Shown: positions 33,886 to 44,937 of the stretch, piece after piece
Layout of the letters: every line of letters begins with the position of its first letter
Position numbering within the stretch: the first letter of the stretch is position 1
Origin: Euptelea pleiosperma
Lineage: Eukaryota > Streptophyta > Magnoliopsida > Ranunculales > Eupteleaceae
Direction of reading: 5' to 3'
Assembly (NCBI GenBank): GCA_035048495.1
Contig: CM068553.1
Span: forward strand, 7,061,259 to 7,125,258
Length of the DNA: 64,000 bases
Made by a program: the position numbers and the translations under genes
Notes under the pieces: generated by a model
Databases searched by the model: none
The model's input: only the letters and a program-made list of their open reading frames with translations
What the model was told of the DNA's origin: nothing

Positions 33886-34425
33886 CTCATCTTTCATCCA
33901 CTTGATTAGCACTTTAAGTGGGTCTTGTCATGTCTCCTTTAATTTTGTTTTAATAATGCCCTTTCTGGTCCTCAGTTACTTTTAATTAGATTAAACACGG
34001 AAATGATACTATCGCTCCGAGGAACGGCGTTCTCTGTCAAGTCCAGATCGTTGGACGGTCTTTGAAATTGTATGGTGTGAATCTCGAAGACTATCTAAGC
34101 TGGTGATAATACTGCTCATTAAATAACATGCGAAATTTTTCGCTCGAGTGGTTTGAAAGTTCATGTATTATACATAAATTTTAAGATTTTTTTGGAAAAA
34201 ATTATTTTACGCTTCCTAATTTTACAAAAAATTCAATATTTTAGTATCACTCCCCTGAAATTTGAAAGTAATTAATAATACCTGCTTATACTTTCAAAGT
34301 TTGGGATAAGCCCCCTTGACCTAGTTTAACAGTGGTGAACTTCTATTAAAACGAACTTGAATCCACGTTGATTGCATTGTACTTGCAATATTACGGTCCT
34401 TTCATAGGTGCATTAACAAGCACAT
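33886..34425. repeat. Direct repeat, copy 1 (0.54 kb)
   Basis: Matches 36590-37119 over its whole length: CATCCACTTGATTA, GTCCAGATCGTTGGA, GTGTGAATCTCGAAGACTAT, CATTAAATAACATGCG, CCCTTGACCTAGTT, CATAGGTGCATTAACAAGCA. Its inner part and the sequence after it (about 34220-34330 and 34470-34620) also form an inverted repeat, so this may be one copy of an unnamed fold-back element. Confidence 0.75.
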
Positions 34426-35083
34426 GATGCATGTCACGTTTTAACGTTAGTCAAATAATGGTTATACTAGGTCAAGAGGAGTAATCCTAAAGTTTGAAAG
34501 TTTAAGAGGGTCGGGGAGTATTACTAATTGCTTTAAAATATCACAGGGTGTTACTAAAATACCCTAAATTTTGAGTGTTTTATTTGGAATAGTATTATGC
34601 ATAAATTTTTCTGTATTATTGAAAAGTATTGTAAAATAAAAAATTAAAAAAAAAATGAAATCAATTGCTTTTTGTTATCGGTCAATATCCCAAATACTAC
34701 AACAGGTATTTTCAACATTGGGTGGTCCCCCTTTTGACCTCACCACTAAGTAAATTTTTTGAATTGAAAGAAATGGGAAGACTGGAAATTTGCTCTCTTC
34801 TCCTTTCTGTTTTGCTTCACCATTAATATTCTCTTTGTATCTCCCTTGGTTTTTTTATGGAACCCGATAATGTTGTGGAGGCGCCGGCGCAGCAACCCCG
34901 ACAGCTTGCAAAGGTAAGTAAAAAAAACTAAATTTTCTTTTATTTAACTGCAAAGCTTGAAGTTTTATTTTTACGTTTAGATGTAAAAATGTAAGTATCA
35001 TGACAAGTCAGAAAAAGACGAGTTCTCCGAAAACAGAGGCTATAAAATACAGTTTAACCAAATGTAATGTAACATTCAGCCAT

Positions 35084-35382
35084 GAGTAAAACTTTGTTTA
35101 CAGTGCGTGGTGACCAAAAACCTGTCATTGCACAAAATGCGAGCCACGTGGCACACTATTAGAGGGTGTTGACTGTATGGATGTTTGATTAGTCGCTCGA
35201 TGGTCCTGCAAACCAAAAATCAATCAAATTAGTGATTTACAACCTTGGAATCTTTAATCCCAAATAACGCTCAATAATGCTCAAATTCTTATGGTTAAAA
35301 TCAACCCAAGAAAATAACTTCAATCCAATGCTTACAAATCATTGATCAGGTTTAATTTTGGTTTGTAGGTCCACTTATTGAA
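35084..35382. mobile_element. Fold-back MITE, GAGTAAAACTTTG left end, right arm truncated
   Basis: Starts GAGTAAAACTTTGTTTAC, exact GCCACGTGGC at 35143-35152, GACTGTATGGATGTTTGATT, centre AACGCTCAATAATGCTCAAA, and stops after GTAGGTCCACTTATTGA, where the sequence changes to GAGAGA. Confidence 0.7.
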
Positions 35383-35440
35383 TGCCCAGAGAGAGAGAGA
35401 GCTTTGAGTTGAGCTCAGCTCACAAGAGATGGTATGATAA

Positions 35441-35948
35441 TGTCACAAACCTAGTCTTCGACCCTTAGTAGAGATCTTACGGCACTCGAGTTAACACTCT
35501 TTTGATTAGTTCAAGTTAGCATTTCCCCTTTAGTCACTTAGGACTCACATTGTCTAAGTACTCAACCCACTCAAGAAGCACACAATGACATAAGAGAGTT
35601 TGAAAGAAAGAGAAAGCTTGTATTGCTCCTAAACTCTTAATTGTTACAAATAAGGGTCTTAACCCCTTTATATAGGCATGATGCCTCAATGCTTAAAAAT
35701 ATCTAGAAAATTCTATACAAATCTCCAACTAAATAATCTCTGGAATTTTCCTAAGAACTATCTAGAGTATATACATATGTTACATGCAGAGAATGCTTAG
35801 AATACTCAAAAAAGTTCTCCATAATATTTTGGAGTTCTCTATAATCCTCTAGAGTTCTCCATAATGTTCTGGAGTCTTCTATAAGATTCTAGAACATCCA
35901 ACCTTTAGGTGTAGAAAAAAACTGGCTCAAATCAGTCACTCTGTGACA
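35441..35948 (-). mobile_element. Probable solo LTR
   Basis: 508 bp bounded by TGTCACA and TGTGACA (TG...CA with inverted tips). On the minus strand it contains CCTATATAAAGGGG, a promoter-like TATA region, about two thirds along from its 5' side. An AT-rich minisatellite of about 20-bp units (TTCTCCATAATGTTCTGGAG variants) is at 35810-35895. No matching 5-bp flanks (GATAA and CTTGG), so it is old or recombined. Confidence 0.55.
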
Positions 35949-36314
35949 CTTGGTCCAAACCCAATATAAGTTTTAACATGTAGGTCCTGCCCATCTTGAA
36001 AGCTTAAAACCTTATTATGTGCTTAGCAAACTTTTCAATGAAACAATGGTCGTTAAATTAGATAGATGTGATGCAATCACTCAAGCTTTTTCTCTAGGTG
36101 ATTGCACAGTTGGGTCCAATTGATATTAGATTTTCACCTCCTGCATGCGCCCCATGTCCTATAAACTAAATAATGATTTGAGAAAAACGTTGCACATCTA
36201 CGGCATCTTTTAACAATTTATTATTTCCTTTTTGGACTCATTAGAGGTCCATGGGTCCACCTCGATCGACTGGATCAGCCTTGTATAGAGTGGTCTATAT
36301 AGACCACAAGATCC

Positions 36315-36565
36315 AAGGGTCATAAATCATCATGGGTTAGTGGTTCTGAAAGAGTGTACCACTTTCATCATGGGCCAGGGGGCCTTAGTTTCATCAAACT
36401 ATTTTGGTGGACCCATGTACAAAAAATCAGCTTGATTCGTGATCTCTAGCATTTAGATTGTAGGACCAAAAAAAAATCAAAATTAAACGGCCATAAATCT
36501 CCCGATTAAAAATGCACAAATCCAATGGCTAAAATACCAACCCTGCGGTTTTTTTGTGCATGTGT
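36315..36565. mobile_element. MITE, GACCCATGTACAAAA subtype (copy of 15593-16005)
   Basis: GAAAGAGTGTACCACTTTCA, ATCATGGGCC, GGACCCATGTACAAAAAATC, GATTCGTGATCTCTAGCATT, AAACGGCCATAAATCTCC and CAAATCCAATGGCTAAAATA match the other copy in inverted orientation. Confidence 0.6.
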
Positions 36566-36589
36566 GTAAAATAGTTTTATAAAATCTAA

Positions 36590-37119
36590 GCTCATTTTTA
36601 CATCCACTTGATTATCACTTTTAAGTGGGTCTTATGATGTGTCCTTTAATTTGGTTTTTGTAATGCCATTTGTGGTCCTCCGTCAATTATTTTTAATTAG
36701 ATTAAACAACGAAAATGATATTACAACTCCGACGACAGCGTTCTCTTTCAGGTCCAGATCGTTGGATGGTCTTCGAAATTGTGTGGTGTGAATCTCGAAG
36801 ACTATCTAAGTTGGTGATAACACTACTCATTAAATAACATGCGGAACGTTTTACTCGTGTGTTCGGAAGTTCATGTATTATATGCAAATTTTACGATTTT
36901 TTGGACAAAATAAAGTATTATGCTTTCTAATGTTACAAAACATTCAGTGTTTTAGTAAAACCCCCTAAATTTTGAAGTAATTACTAATACCCCCTTATAC
37001 TTTCAAACTTTGAGATATTTCCCCCTTGACCTAGTTCAACAGTGATGGACTTCTATTAAAAACATTGTACTTGCATATTATGGTCTTTTCATAGGTGCAT
37101 TAACAAGCACATTTTGCTT
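36590..37119. repeat. Direct repeat, copy 2
   Basis: Second copy of 33886-34425, same orientation, about 2.7 kb away. Its 3' part is interrupted right after AACAAGCACATTTTGCTT by the MITE at 37120. Confidence 0.75.
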
Positions 37120-37279
37120 GAGTAAAACTTCTGTCACAACAAAGTTGCAAATCACACAATCACAGTCAATGAGTTCTGAGCACGTACACCTCAAAGCAAA
37201 AGCACATGCTACGTTGCAAAGCACTTGTGTACGTGCCGAGAACTCATTGGCTTGTGATTATGTGATTTAAGTTTTACTC
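37120..37279. mobile_element. Short fold-back MULE-type MITE without the GTATGG core
   Basis: Perfect 9-bp target duplication ATTTTGCTT at 37111-37119 and 37280-37288. Ends GAGTAAAACTT and AAGTTTTACTC. The arms carry different inner sequence (CAATGAGTTCTGAGCACGTA and its partner GTACGTGCCGAGAACTCATT). It shows that the GAGTAAAAC end alone is enough to define a mobile unit. Confidence 0.92.
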
Positions 37280-37489
37280 ATTTTGCTTTTGTTTTTGGTG
37301 CTGCCCCCACAGTCCACACAAGTTGTCACCACTAAGCCGGCTGCACTCAACCTTGTTGGTGGGAGAAGGACACGTGTATGGATTGGTGGAGAGACATGCA
37401 ATGATGTGCGCGTGTGTAATTAAAAAGAAAAATAGGTGACTTTTCATGGAGAAAAAAAAGTTATACGGTAATTTTTACCCCCATTTTTG

Positions 37490-38310
37490 GAGTAAACCTT
37501 CGCTCAAACCATGATGTGAGCGAAGCCGATCACAGCCCACAATACGAGCCACATGGCACACTCTTAGAGGGCAATGACCGTGTGGATGTTTGGCCAGTGC
37601 CTCAGTGGACCTGCAAACCAAAAATCGGCCTGATTAGTGATTTACAACCTTTGGATCTTTGCACCCAAATAACGCTCAATAATGCCCAAATTCCTACAGT
37701 TAAAATTAATCCATGAAAATAACTTCAATCCAATGCTTAGAAATCACTCATCAGATTTATTTTTTAGTTTGTAGGTCCACTTAGTGATTGGCCAAACCAA
37801 GGTTTAAACGAGGCCGTTTTAACGGTTAAACGGACTGCGGGCGTTACCGTTAAAACGGATTGAAACAGCTAGCGGCAAAAATGAAAAAAAAACGGAATTA
37901 AATGGATTTTAACAGGTTTTAACGGTTTTAACAATTTTAACGGATTTTAACGGAAAAAATGGTGCTGAAATTCAAATTTTGAAATTTGAAAATAAATAAA
38001 AAAAAATGGATTTTAACGAAAATTAGACGGATTTTAACGGAATTAAACGGATTTAATGGCCGTTTTTTTTTCACAAAATTTTTAGAATTGCTGTTTAAAC
38101 AATTTTAACGGCCGTTAAAACAAAAAAAAAACGGCCTTTTTTTTCAAAACCGATAAAACGTGTTTAAACGGTTTTAACGGAAACTGACTTGGGGCGTTAC
38201 CGTTTAAACGGCCGTTTTTAAAACCATGGGCCAAACATCCATACGGTCAGTGTCCACCAAGAGTGTGCCACATGACTCATATTGGCTTCGCTCACAGCGA
38301 AGGTTTACTC
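37490..38310. mobile_element. Fold-back MULE-type MITE, GAGTAAACCTTCGCTC ends, with a nested hAT MITE
   Basis: Flanks CCATTTTTG (37481-37489) and CCATCTTTG (38311-38319) match at 8 of 9 bases. Left end GAGTAAACCTTCGCTC, right end GAAGGTTTACTC. Without the insert at 37798-38228 the element is about 380 bp, the usual size. Core arms GTGTGGATGTTTGGCCAG and CATCCATACGGTCAG. G-boxes have decayed to CCACATGGC and CCACATGAC. Confidence 0.9.
37798..38228. mobile_element. hAT-type MITE nested in the fold-back MITE
   Basis: 8-bp target duplication GGCCAAAC at 37790-37797 and 38229-38236. Ends CAAGGTTTAAACG and TTTTTAAAACCATG. The interior is a degenerate array of TTTTAACGG and TTTAAACGG units, including several exact AAACGG hexamers. 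Confidence 0.92.
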
Positions 38311-38424
38311 CCATCTTTGTATTCAACATTGAACATGTATAAGATATTGTACCGAGGTTCTTGAAGAAAAGTAAAAAGAAAATGACGCATACTCTTGAGG
38401 GGTGTCACATTATAATTACTAGGG

Positions 38425-38640
38425 GATGCCATCGCTGCACACTCTTAGAGATCATTGACCTATAGATGTTTTTGGCCTATCCCTAAGTGGGGCCTACTCC
38501 CCAAAAAATCAGCCTGATGAGTGGTTTATAAGCATTAGATTGGAGTCAATTTTTATTTACCGCGAATTTCAAGTATTATTGGGGTTACTCGGATCCAAAG
38601 GTTAGAAATCACTCATCAGGCTGATTTTTTTATGTACGTC
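38425..38640. mobile_element. Fold-back MITE, right arm truncated
   Basis: CACACTCTTAGAGATCATTG, GGCCTATCCCTAAGTGG, AAAAAATCAGCCTGATGAGT and the matching AATCACTCATCAGGCTGATT; breaks at about 38640. Confidence 0.6.
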
Positions 38641-38659
38641 TTCTCAGGTCTCACTTGTT

Positions 38660-38912
38660 AAAAGAGGAGACATTTTGTACCTCAAATACTGCTCAAATTC
38701 CCGCAGTTGAGATCAACTCGTGATAATAAGTCCAATCCAACGCCTATGAATCACTAATCAGGCTGATTTTTTGGTTTGTAGGTCCACTTAGGGATTGGCC
38801 AAACATCCATACAGTTCGAGTCCTCTAAGAGTGCTCTCCACGTGGCTCATATTATGTCCTGTAACGGGAACCTGTCATTCTAGGGCGGTAACTGGAGCCT
38901 GAGCCTTAATTT
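38660..38912. mobile_element. Right half of a GGGCTC-type fold-back MITE
   Basis: Starts inside the centre (TTGTACCTCAAATACTGCTC), right arm GGCCAAACATCCATACAGTT, CCACGTGGC, and the terminal module CCTGTCATTCTAG, then GGAGCCTGAGCC. It directly follows the previous truncated element. Confidence 0.6.
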
Positions 38913-38915
38913 TTT

Positions 38916-39322
38916 GAGCAAAACTTGTGTCACAGGATGTTGTGACGGAAGCCGGTCACAGCGCTCAATACGAGCCACGTGGCATACGATTAGAGGGCGC
39001 TGACTGTATGGATGTTTGGCCAGTCCCTCGGTGGAACAACAAACCAAAAATCAGCCTGATTAGTGATTTAAAACCTTTGGATTTTTGCACCCAAATAACA
39101 CTCAATAATGCTCAGATTCCTACCGTTAAAATCAACCCATGAAAATAACTTCAACCGAATCGGTTAGAAATCACTGATCAAGCTGATTGTTTGTATACCG
39201 GTCCACCGAGGGACTGGCCAAACATCCATACGGTCATCGTCCTCTAATAGTATGACACGTGGCTCGCATTGAATGCTGTGACCGGCTTCCGTCACAACAT
39301 CTTGTGACAGAAGCTTTTTGTA
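38916..39322. mobile_element. Fold-back MITE, GAGCAAAACTTGTGTCACA left end, long arms
   Basis: The terminal modules extend far: TGTTGTGACGGAAGCCGGTC on the left and GACCGGCTTCCGTCACAACA on the right are exact complements. Core arms follow, with an exact GCCACGTGGC at 38974-38983 and ACACGTGGCTC on the right. The outermost right end is diverged. Confidence 0.8.
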
Positions 39323-39649
39323 TGAGTACGGTGAAAGAGTTTGACGAATTTTTCTTTAAATAATACATTTAATGAGGTTGAAGGGACAGCTCAGCTAATG
39401 AATGTTCTTTTGTCTTGTACTGTTCTTTTTTCTTAAGCATTTCATGTTCTGATTGTCGTGTGATTGCTGTGTGAGTGCCGTGTGAACGGCATGGCCGAAT
39501 CAGGTTTTGGCTTTATAATAGTATAGAATGAATAGAGAGATAGAGATGAACGAACAATATCAAATTGATTCTTGCCTCACCTGCCTAACCGTCCAATTCA
39601 GCAACTTCTTTGATTACAAAAGTAATTCAGTAACTTGGACCAGTTTGGG

Positions 39650-39996
39650 GAGAAAACCTTCGCTCACACACTATAATAATGGCCACGTGGCACACTCAAA
39701 GGATGATGACCGTATGGATGTTTGGCCAGTCCCTCGATGGACTTGTAAACCAAAAATCAGCCTGATTAGTGATTTCTAAGTGTTGGATTGGAGTCATTCT
39801 CATGGGTTGATTTTAACCGTAGAATTTTGAGCATTATTGACCATTATTTGGGGTACTAGATCCATAGGTTGACATCACTAATCAGGCTGATTTTTTATTT
39901 GCAGGTCCACCAGGGACTGGCCAAACATCCATACGGTCAGCGTCCTCTAAGAGTGTGCCTCGTGGCTCATACTGTGGTGTGAGATCGACTTTACTC
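39650..39996. mobile_element. Fold-back MITE, GAGAAAACCTTCGCTCAC left end
   Basis: Exact GCCACGTGGC at 39682-39691, CCGTATGGATGTTTGGCCAG, right arm GGCCAAACATCCATACGGTC, right terminus GACTTTACTC. No clear target duplication. Confidence 0.75.
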
Positions 39997-41255
39997 GTTG
40001 GTCCCAACATATCCAGATCCTTAATCTATCAGGTATAATGGTTTCGGATCCATTACCAAAACTGTACCCTGACATCACAATTAACCAACATGACAGCAAT
40101 AACCACAATCAAGGAAAGAAACCCGACAACCAACTAGCCCGAGACTGAAGAGACTACACTAGAAAGCTTCCAGCTTCTACTGCCTCTCCATACCCAAGCC
40201 GAAGGCGCTTATTCGAAACTGAGCAGATATGTATCTGGTTCTCCCAGTGGGTATCGGGTACTCGTGTGTTGTTGTACTTCAATTTTAGAAGAAAAAAAAT
40301 ACTTGACATCTTCAAATTACAATACACATCAGTTAAGGTCGCATCAGTTTCGGTTTCAGCTTGTCCCGGTATCAGTGTACCAAGAACTAGAACCTATCAT
40401 ATACTTCTATATGTTCAGTCGATTCCAGTTCTTTTTGGACTCGGTTCCGAAATAGCTAGTCCCAGAACCAGGATAATTGAGTCCGGTATTTGCTAATCGG
40501 GTACCCATTGACACCCCTAGGTTTCCCAAGAGGATGATTTGATTCTAAGAAATTGTATGTGCACGTGTCCTAGTTGTCACATGTGAGGGGCATCAACCTT
40601 GATGTCTACACCGACAACGTTAAACAATGATTTCATTGGCTAGGTAGACAAAACGAGTCCAGTGGGCGCAGGGCGCACTATGCACTGTGTACGATAAAGG
40701 ACCCCACGAGTCACAGATTAACACCAGTCATGGTTTTCAACTTTTAATTAGTCGTTTTTAGGTGGTGCTTAACCATCATAATGGTTCTTGACCACCACTT
40801 GTTAGTAAATAATTAACAGTCGTTATAACTGTTACAACATTGAATAACGGTCAAATTCTAAATTGTCACCTGTTACGAATACATCAGGAACAAGCAATGA
40901 TGTTTGACCGTCCTCGTTCTCCCCCGTGGCTTATAAGAAATCACAATTCTTTAATTTTATATAATCATTTTCTTAATAACTACTAACCAACGTTTTCAAA
41001 CCTTGGTCAATGATGCAACCCATCCGAATTTTTTCTGATTTTTTATAAATAAATAAAAAAAAGAAATAAAATCCGGATCGAGATTCACGGGACATTTTTT
41101 GGGATGGTACGTGGGTTCAACCAGCTCGGTCTGGTCCAGTTTTTAAAACACTGCGACGTACTAACCCACTTACTTAAAAAATATTTTTCTTAATATAATC
41201 ATATTTTCTTTTGGCGATCATGATTCCCTAGATTGGAAATGTGGACCTAATTAGT
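39997..41255. other. Intergenic with GGGTACCC-ended repeat pieces
   Basis: GGGTACCCATTGACACCCC (about 40498-40520) and GGGGTGTCAACGGGTACCC (about 41256-41275) look like facing-away ends of two elements of one family; GGGTATCGGGTAC occurs at 40250 as well. Bases 40735-40870 have CATGGTTTTCAACTTTTAAT, AACAGTCGTTATAACTGTTA and AATAACGGTC, resembling the hAT MITE interior, but I could not match target duplications. Confidence 0.45.
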
Positions 41256-41575
41256 CGGGGTGTCAACGGGTACCCAATTGACGATACCCGATAGGACCCA
41301 TCTCGATTATCCCGGTTCTAAGACTACCAGTTTATGTACTGGAATTAAAACTGATATGACCCATTTGGACCACACTGAATCAGAACCGAAACCGATAGGA
41401 CCCGAACCATCGTATATAATAATGCTAAGGATGTCATGGTTCCTCTCAATTTGTGCTTTTTTTTTTATAGCAGATGGGTACCCAATAGCCAATAGCAATT
41501 GGGTATTTGCCGATCTAGTTATGAAACCACCCGTTGAGTTATTGGATCGGGCTCGGGGGACCCTCATTTTTGAAA
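41256..41575. repeat. GGGTACCC-family repeat, second copy
   Basis: Starts GGGGTGTCAACGGGTACCC and contains further GGTACCCAATAG and CAATTGGGTATTTGCCG phrases. An open frame through it is not conserved in any recognisable way. Confidence 0.4.
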
Positions 41576-41579
41576 CACA

Positions 41580-41872
41580 TTTTTGGCGTACCCACGTAGA
41601 AGATGAATCAATGGCTGATTTATGGTGGGGATGATCTCGTCACCATATAGATCACCCAACAAAAAATCAGCCCATTCTGAAGTTTCTAACCGCATCAAAT
41701 GTGATTTTCAAGTTACATGGCAAAAATCGACAGTCCATAATTCTTCAGCTTCTAATCCAGTCTATGAATATCAGAATGATTTGAATTTTTGGTGAGGATG
41801 ATCTCCTCACCATAGAGATCATCTTCACCTAAAATCAGCCATTGATTCATCTTCTATACGGGTACACCAAAA
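41580..41872. mobile_element. Fold-back MITE, GTAGAAGATGAATCAATGG family
   Basis: Left GTAGAAGATGAATCAATGGC then GATTTATGGTGGGGATGATC; right CATAGAGATCATCTTCACC, GCCATTGATTCATCTTCTAT. Related copies at 43855-44035 and 54838-54985 share CATAATTCTTCA and CAGTCTATGAATATCA-type phrases. Confidence 0.7.
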
Positions 41873-41990
41873 TGGGTGTAAAAAATGGGGGTCCCCCGAG
41901 ATCGACCCATTTTCAATATCAAACATAAAACCGATAGGACCCGGAACAACCGTCCATCTTATAACCCCTGCTAAATTAAAAATAATTTGC

Positions 41991-42010
41991 ATAATATATA
42001 TATATATATC
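41991..42010. repeat. (AT)n microsatellite
   Basis: Short run of about nine AT units, followed by a CT-rich run. Confidence 0.7.
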
Positions 42011-43090
42011 ATTTTCTCTCTCTCTTCTCTATCCATCTAGGTTGGTGCTTGTGCTGACTATGCCGCACGTGGTGAGGATTAGCATAAGTAGGATATGTGG
42101 TGCTGACAAGGATCCACGTTGCGGAGACTGGGTTTTTGCCGGTAATATTGCGTGTCGCATTTTGGATGGTTCACAACTTGAATTTCAACAGGTGGGAAGC
42201 CCCACCAATCGATTCAATCCATGTGAATACACGTAAACTTGTACATTATTTAAATTCCAAAAAAAAAAAAAAAAATTAGGGTTTGAGACGAATTATTGGT
42301 ATATAAAAAAGAATAAAAGAAGCTTCTTAACTTCTTCTTGGATTTATTTTATTAATTTTAAAATTATTAATATAAGTTCTAGAAACTGTTCTTTTTATTA
42401 AAACTACGCACGACGATCAAAACGAGGGAAAAAAGAGGTGAAAAAAAATTAAAATATGGGAAAAAGTGTAACGTAAAAGCAAGTGGTTGTACGTTGGAAC
42501 CTTTGATTATTCTAAGAAGAATCCAAGGCTGAACCAAACATGGAACTGTTTTATTTTTTATATTTAAGTTGGCGGGCATTGAGACTTCAGATTTAGGGGA
42601 ATTTAAGTTATTTTCAAGGTATAGGGACTGGATTATCCTTGGATTTACTGTTATTGACTATGTTGTCCCTGCTATATATTGGTGGGTTTGGGATCTAGTT
42701 GCTAAGTTCGCGAATAATTCATGAATTATACGCACATAATAGCGCCCAATTTTTCAAAATATTTCAAATTTTGTGGGGTTATCTGTACAATTTACGACTT
42801 ATTCCAAACGATTCCCAACGTATTTGCCCAAAAATACCTTAGAAAGGAAAAAAATTATCAAAAAATTTGATTTTTTTAATTGCCGAATTATTGAAGGCGC
42901 TTCTGAATGACAAGCCCGAACTATACTCACACTTTTCTAGTGCCGAATATTTTTCCATGCCCGCTTAGCAAGTAGGGTTTGAACTCATTTGCCCTTGCTA
43001 GAGCAAAGATTTTGTGATTCATTGATGCAGATCGGTTTGAAACTAGTTCCTTTGCTACCACAGTTAGAAGTTTTAAAAAGCCTAAAATTA
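42011..43090. other. Intergenic, no gene seen
   Basis: Mostly AT-rich. A short open stretch at 42042-42236 has no recognisable domain. Bases 42710-42900 (TTCGCGAATAATTCATGAAT, AACGTATTTGCCC, TGCCGAATTATT) resemble the AT-rich sequence after the U1 pseudogene at 16660-16790, hinting at another repeat. Confidence 0.4.
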
Positions 43091-43091
43091 A

Positions 43092-43378
43092 GGGGGTGTT
43101 TGGATCACCATAGACTTGAAAAAGTCTTTTTTTTTTTTTTTCTTTTTGACAGAAGACTTTTTCTAAAATATTAGATTGTTTGGAACTTTGGATGACCAGT
43201 TTTAAAAAGTATTTATTCCATAAAATATATATTTTAAGCAAAGAAGTCATTTTATAAAAAAATAAAAATATCTGAAAGCTGTTTTTCAAGTAAAAAAGAA
43301 GACTTTTTAAAATTTTAGAAAAGGCATTTTTTAAAATGAATGATTTTTTTTTTGAAAAATGGCGATCCAAACACCACC
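43092..43378. mobile_element. PIF/Harbinger-type (Tourist-like) MITE
   Basis: Ends GGGGGTGTTTGGATC and GATCCAAACACCACC, flanked by TAA on both sides (43089-43091, 43379-43381), the 3-bp duplication of PIF/Harbinger elements. The interior is A/T-rich with AAAAAGTCTTTT / AAGACTTTTTAAA complements. A 147-codon open frame on the minus strand is an artefact of this element. Confidence 0.8.
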
Positions 43379-43854
43379 TAAATCAATCTGATTGATCTTA
43401 ACTGTCCAAATCACGGACTTAACTTGAATGTGTGGACTAAATTAACTTGTTAAACTAGCAATGACCCATCAGATCCTTTACTTTGCAAAATATCTTTTCC
43501 CAATCATCATTTATAATGCTTTATTAAAGAAAATTTTGCATGTTGTCAACAAACATCGAAATCAGTACGTTGGTCCGCCTTCGAGAGTTACCACCTGTAC
43601 GTTTAGGGTGGGCCCCATAAGATATTTATTTTCATATCATATGGGGCTCACAATAAATGCATGGGTGGTGACTCTTCAAAGGCTGACCTATTCCGGATTT
43701 GAAATAAAGAGAAATAATTTTATTTAAACCGAAAATTTCTTAAAAGAAAACTAAATTTAATGTATTGGTAAAAATAAAAATAACTTTTAAAAATTTCTAA
43801 AAAAAGTAACTAAACGCTCTTTCAAAAAATATCGGTCAACATACGCTCAAAGAG

Positions 43855-44035
43855 CGTAAAATATGGTTTTCAAGTTGCACGGTAAAAATAGACGGCCCAT
43901 AATTCTTCAACTTCTAAATTAGTCTATGAATATCATAATGAATTGATTTTTTTGTGAGGATAATCTCCTTACCATAAAGGATCATCCTCACCAAAAATCA
44001 GTCATTGATTCACCTATGTGGGTAAGCCAAAATGG
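43855..44035. mobile_element. Right part of a GTAGAAGATGAATCAATGG-family MITE
   Basis: TTTTCAAGTTGCACGGTAAA, CCATAATTCTTCAACTTCTA, GTCTATGAATATCA, TCATCCTCACCAAAAATCAG, CATTGATTCACCTATGTGGG. Left part absent. Confidence 0.6.
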
Positions 44036-44051
44036 GGGTCCCCAGAGTCCG

Positions 44052-44424
44052 ACGTGGAACACCAATAGAGGGTGCAATAAGAGCTACGTGGCACTCTTAG
44101 AATACTCTGATTGTATGGATGTTTTTTCAATCCCTATATGGACCTACAAACAAAAAATCAGCTTGATTTGTGATTTCAAACCTTTGGATCTTTGTACCTC
44201 AAATAATGGTCAATAATGCTCAAATTTCGCACGGTTAATATCAACCCGTGAAAACAATTCTAATCCAACGCCTAGAAATCACTAATTTTTGGTTTATAGG
44301 TCCACCTAATGATTGGCCAAACATCCATATGGTCAGAGTTCTCTAAGAGTGTTCCACGTGGCTCATATTGTACCTTGTCATCGGCCTTGATGACAGGCCT
44401 GGCGTCAAAGTTTTATTTGGCACT
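44052..44424. mobile_element. Fold-back MITE, GTATGG-core, right end CAAAGTTTTAT
   Basis: Left CTGATTGTATGGATG, centre CCAAATTTCGCACGGTTAAT, right GGCCAAACATCCATATGGTC, TCCACGTGGCTC, then TCATCGGCCTTGATGACAGG and GTCAAAGTTTTAT. G-boxes are one base off the consensus on both sides. Confidence 0.7.
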
Positions 44425-44937
44425 GACGGTATGGATGTTTTACCATCTGGCTGGGAGAAACACTCTTTTAAATAGCGTTTATTCCTAACATATGGTCTTT
44501 AAGTGTCCGATGGTCTTTAAAGGAGTCTTGTTAGTATGATTTGACTATATGAAAACATTTTTTGAAAAAGTGTTTAGTTACTTTTTTTCTGAGAATTTTC
44601 AAAAGTTCTTTCTGTTTTTGTAAATACATTAAAATTAATTTTCGTTTAAGAAATTTTTCTTTATTTAAACTTAATTACAATCACAAAAAATAATGGTTGT
44701 TATTTTCGTTATATCAAAAAATAACAGCTTTAATTTCTGAGCATTAAAGCGGTACATAATGTAACGAGGAGGTACGAATCTGTTGTAACATCTATTATTT
44801 TCATTACAACAGCCATTTTTTAAAAACATGATTACAATAACAACATCTTAGTATTTTAAGTTTAAAAAACCATTAGAAGAAATGGAATCGGTTCAAATCG
44901 AATTGGTACTCCCATCTCCGCCACACTCCATGACAAA
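44425..44937. other. Intergenic, AT-rich
   Basis: No gene seen. It begins with a TGACGGTATGGATGTTTTAC phrase, an isolated fold-back tip, and contains TCGTTATATC / AACGAGG motifs of the kind found inside the hAT MITEs, without identifiable ends. Confidence 0.4.

Noticed and set aside
17337..39996. Regularly repeated 20-40-bp words that could suggest a repeat array such as CRISPR
   Set aside because: The words are arms of separate transposons in both orientations with irregular spacing, in a nuclear plant genome.
40735..41010. Possible sixth CATGGTTT hAT MITE (CATGGTTTTCAAC to TTCAAACCTTG)
   Set aside because: Ends and AACGG motifs are suggestive, but the 8-bp flanks ACACCAGT and GTCAATGA do not match, so I did not call it.
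41260..41634. 124-codon open frame on the plus strand
   Set aside because: It lies in the GGGTACCC-family repeat and a MITE end; the reading has no conserved motif.
42927..43370. 147-codon open frame on the minus strand
   Set aside because: It is Lys/Phe-rich and lies almost wholly inside the TAA-flanked PIF-type MITE at 43092-43378.
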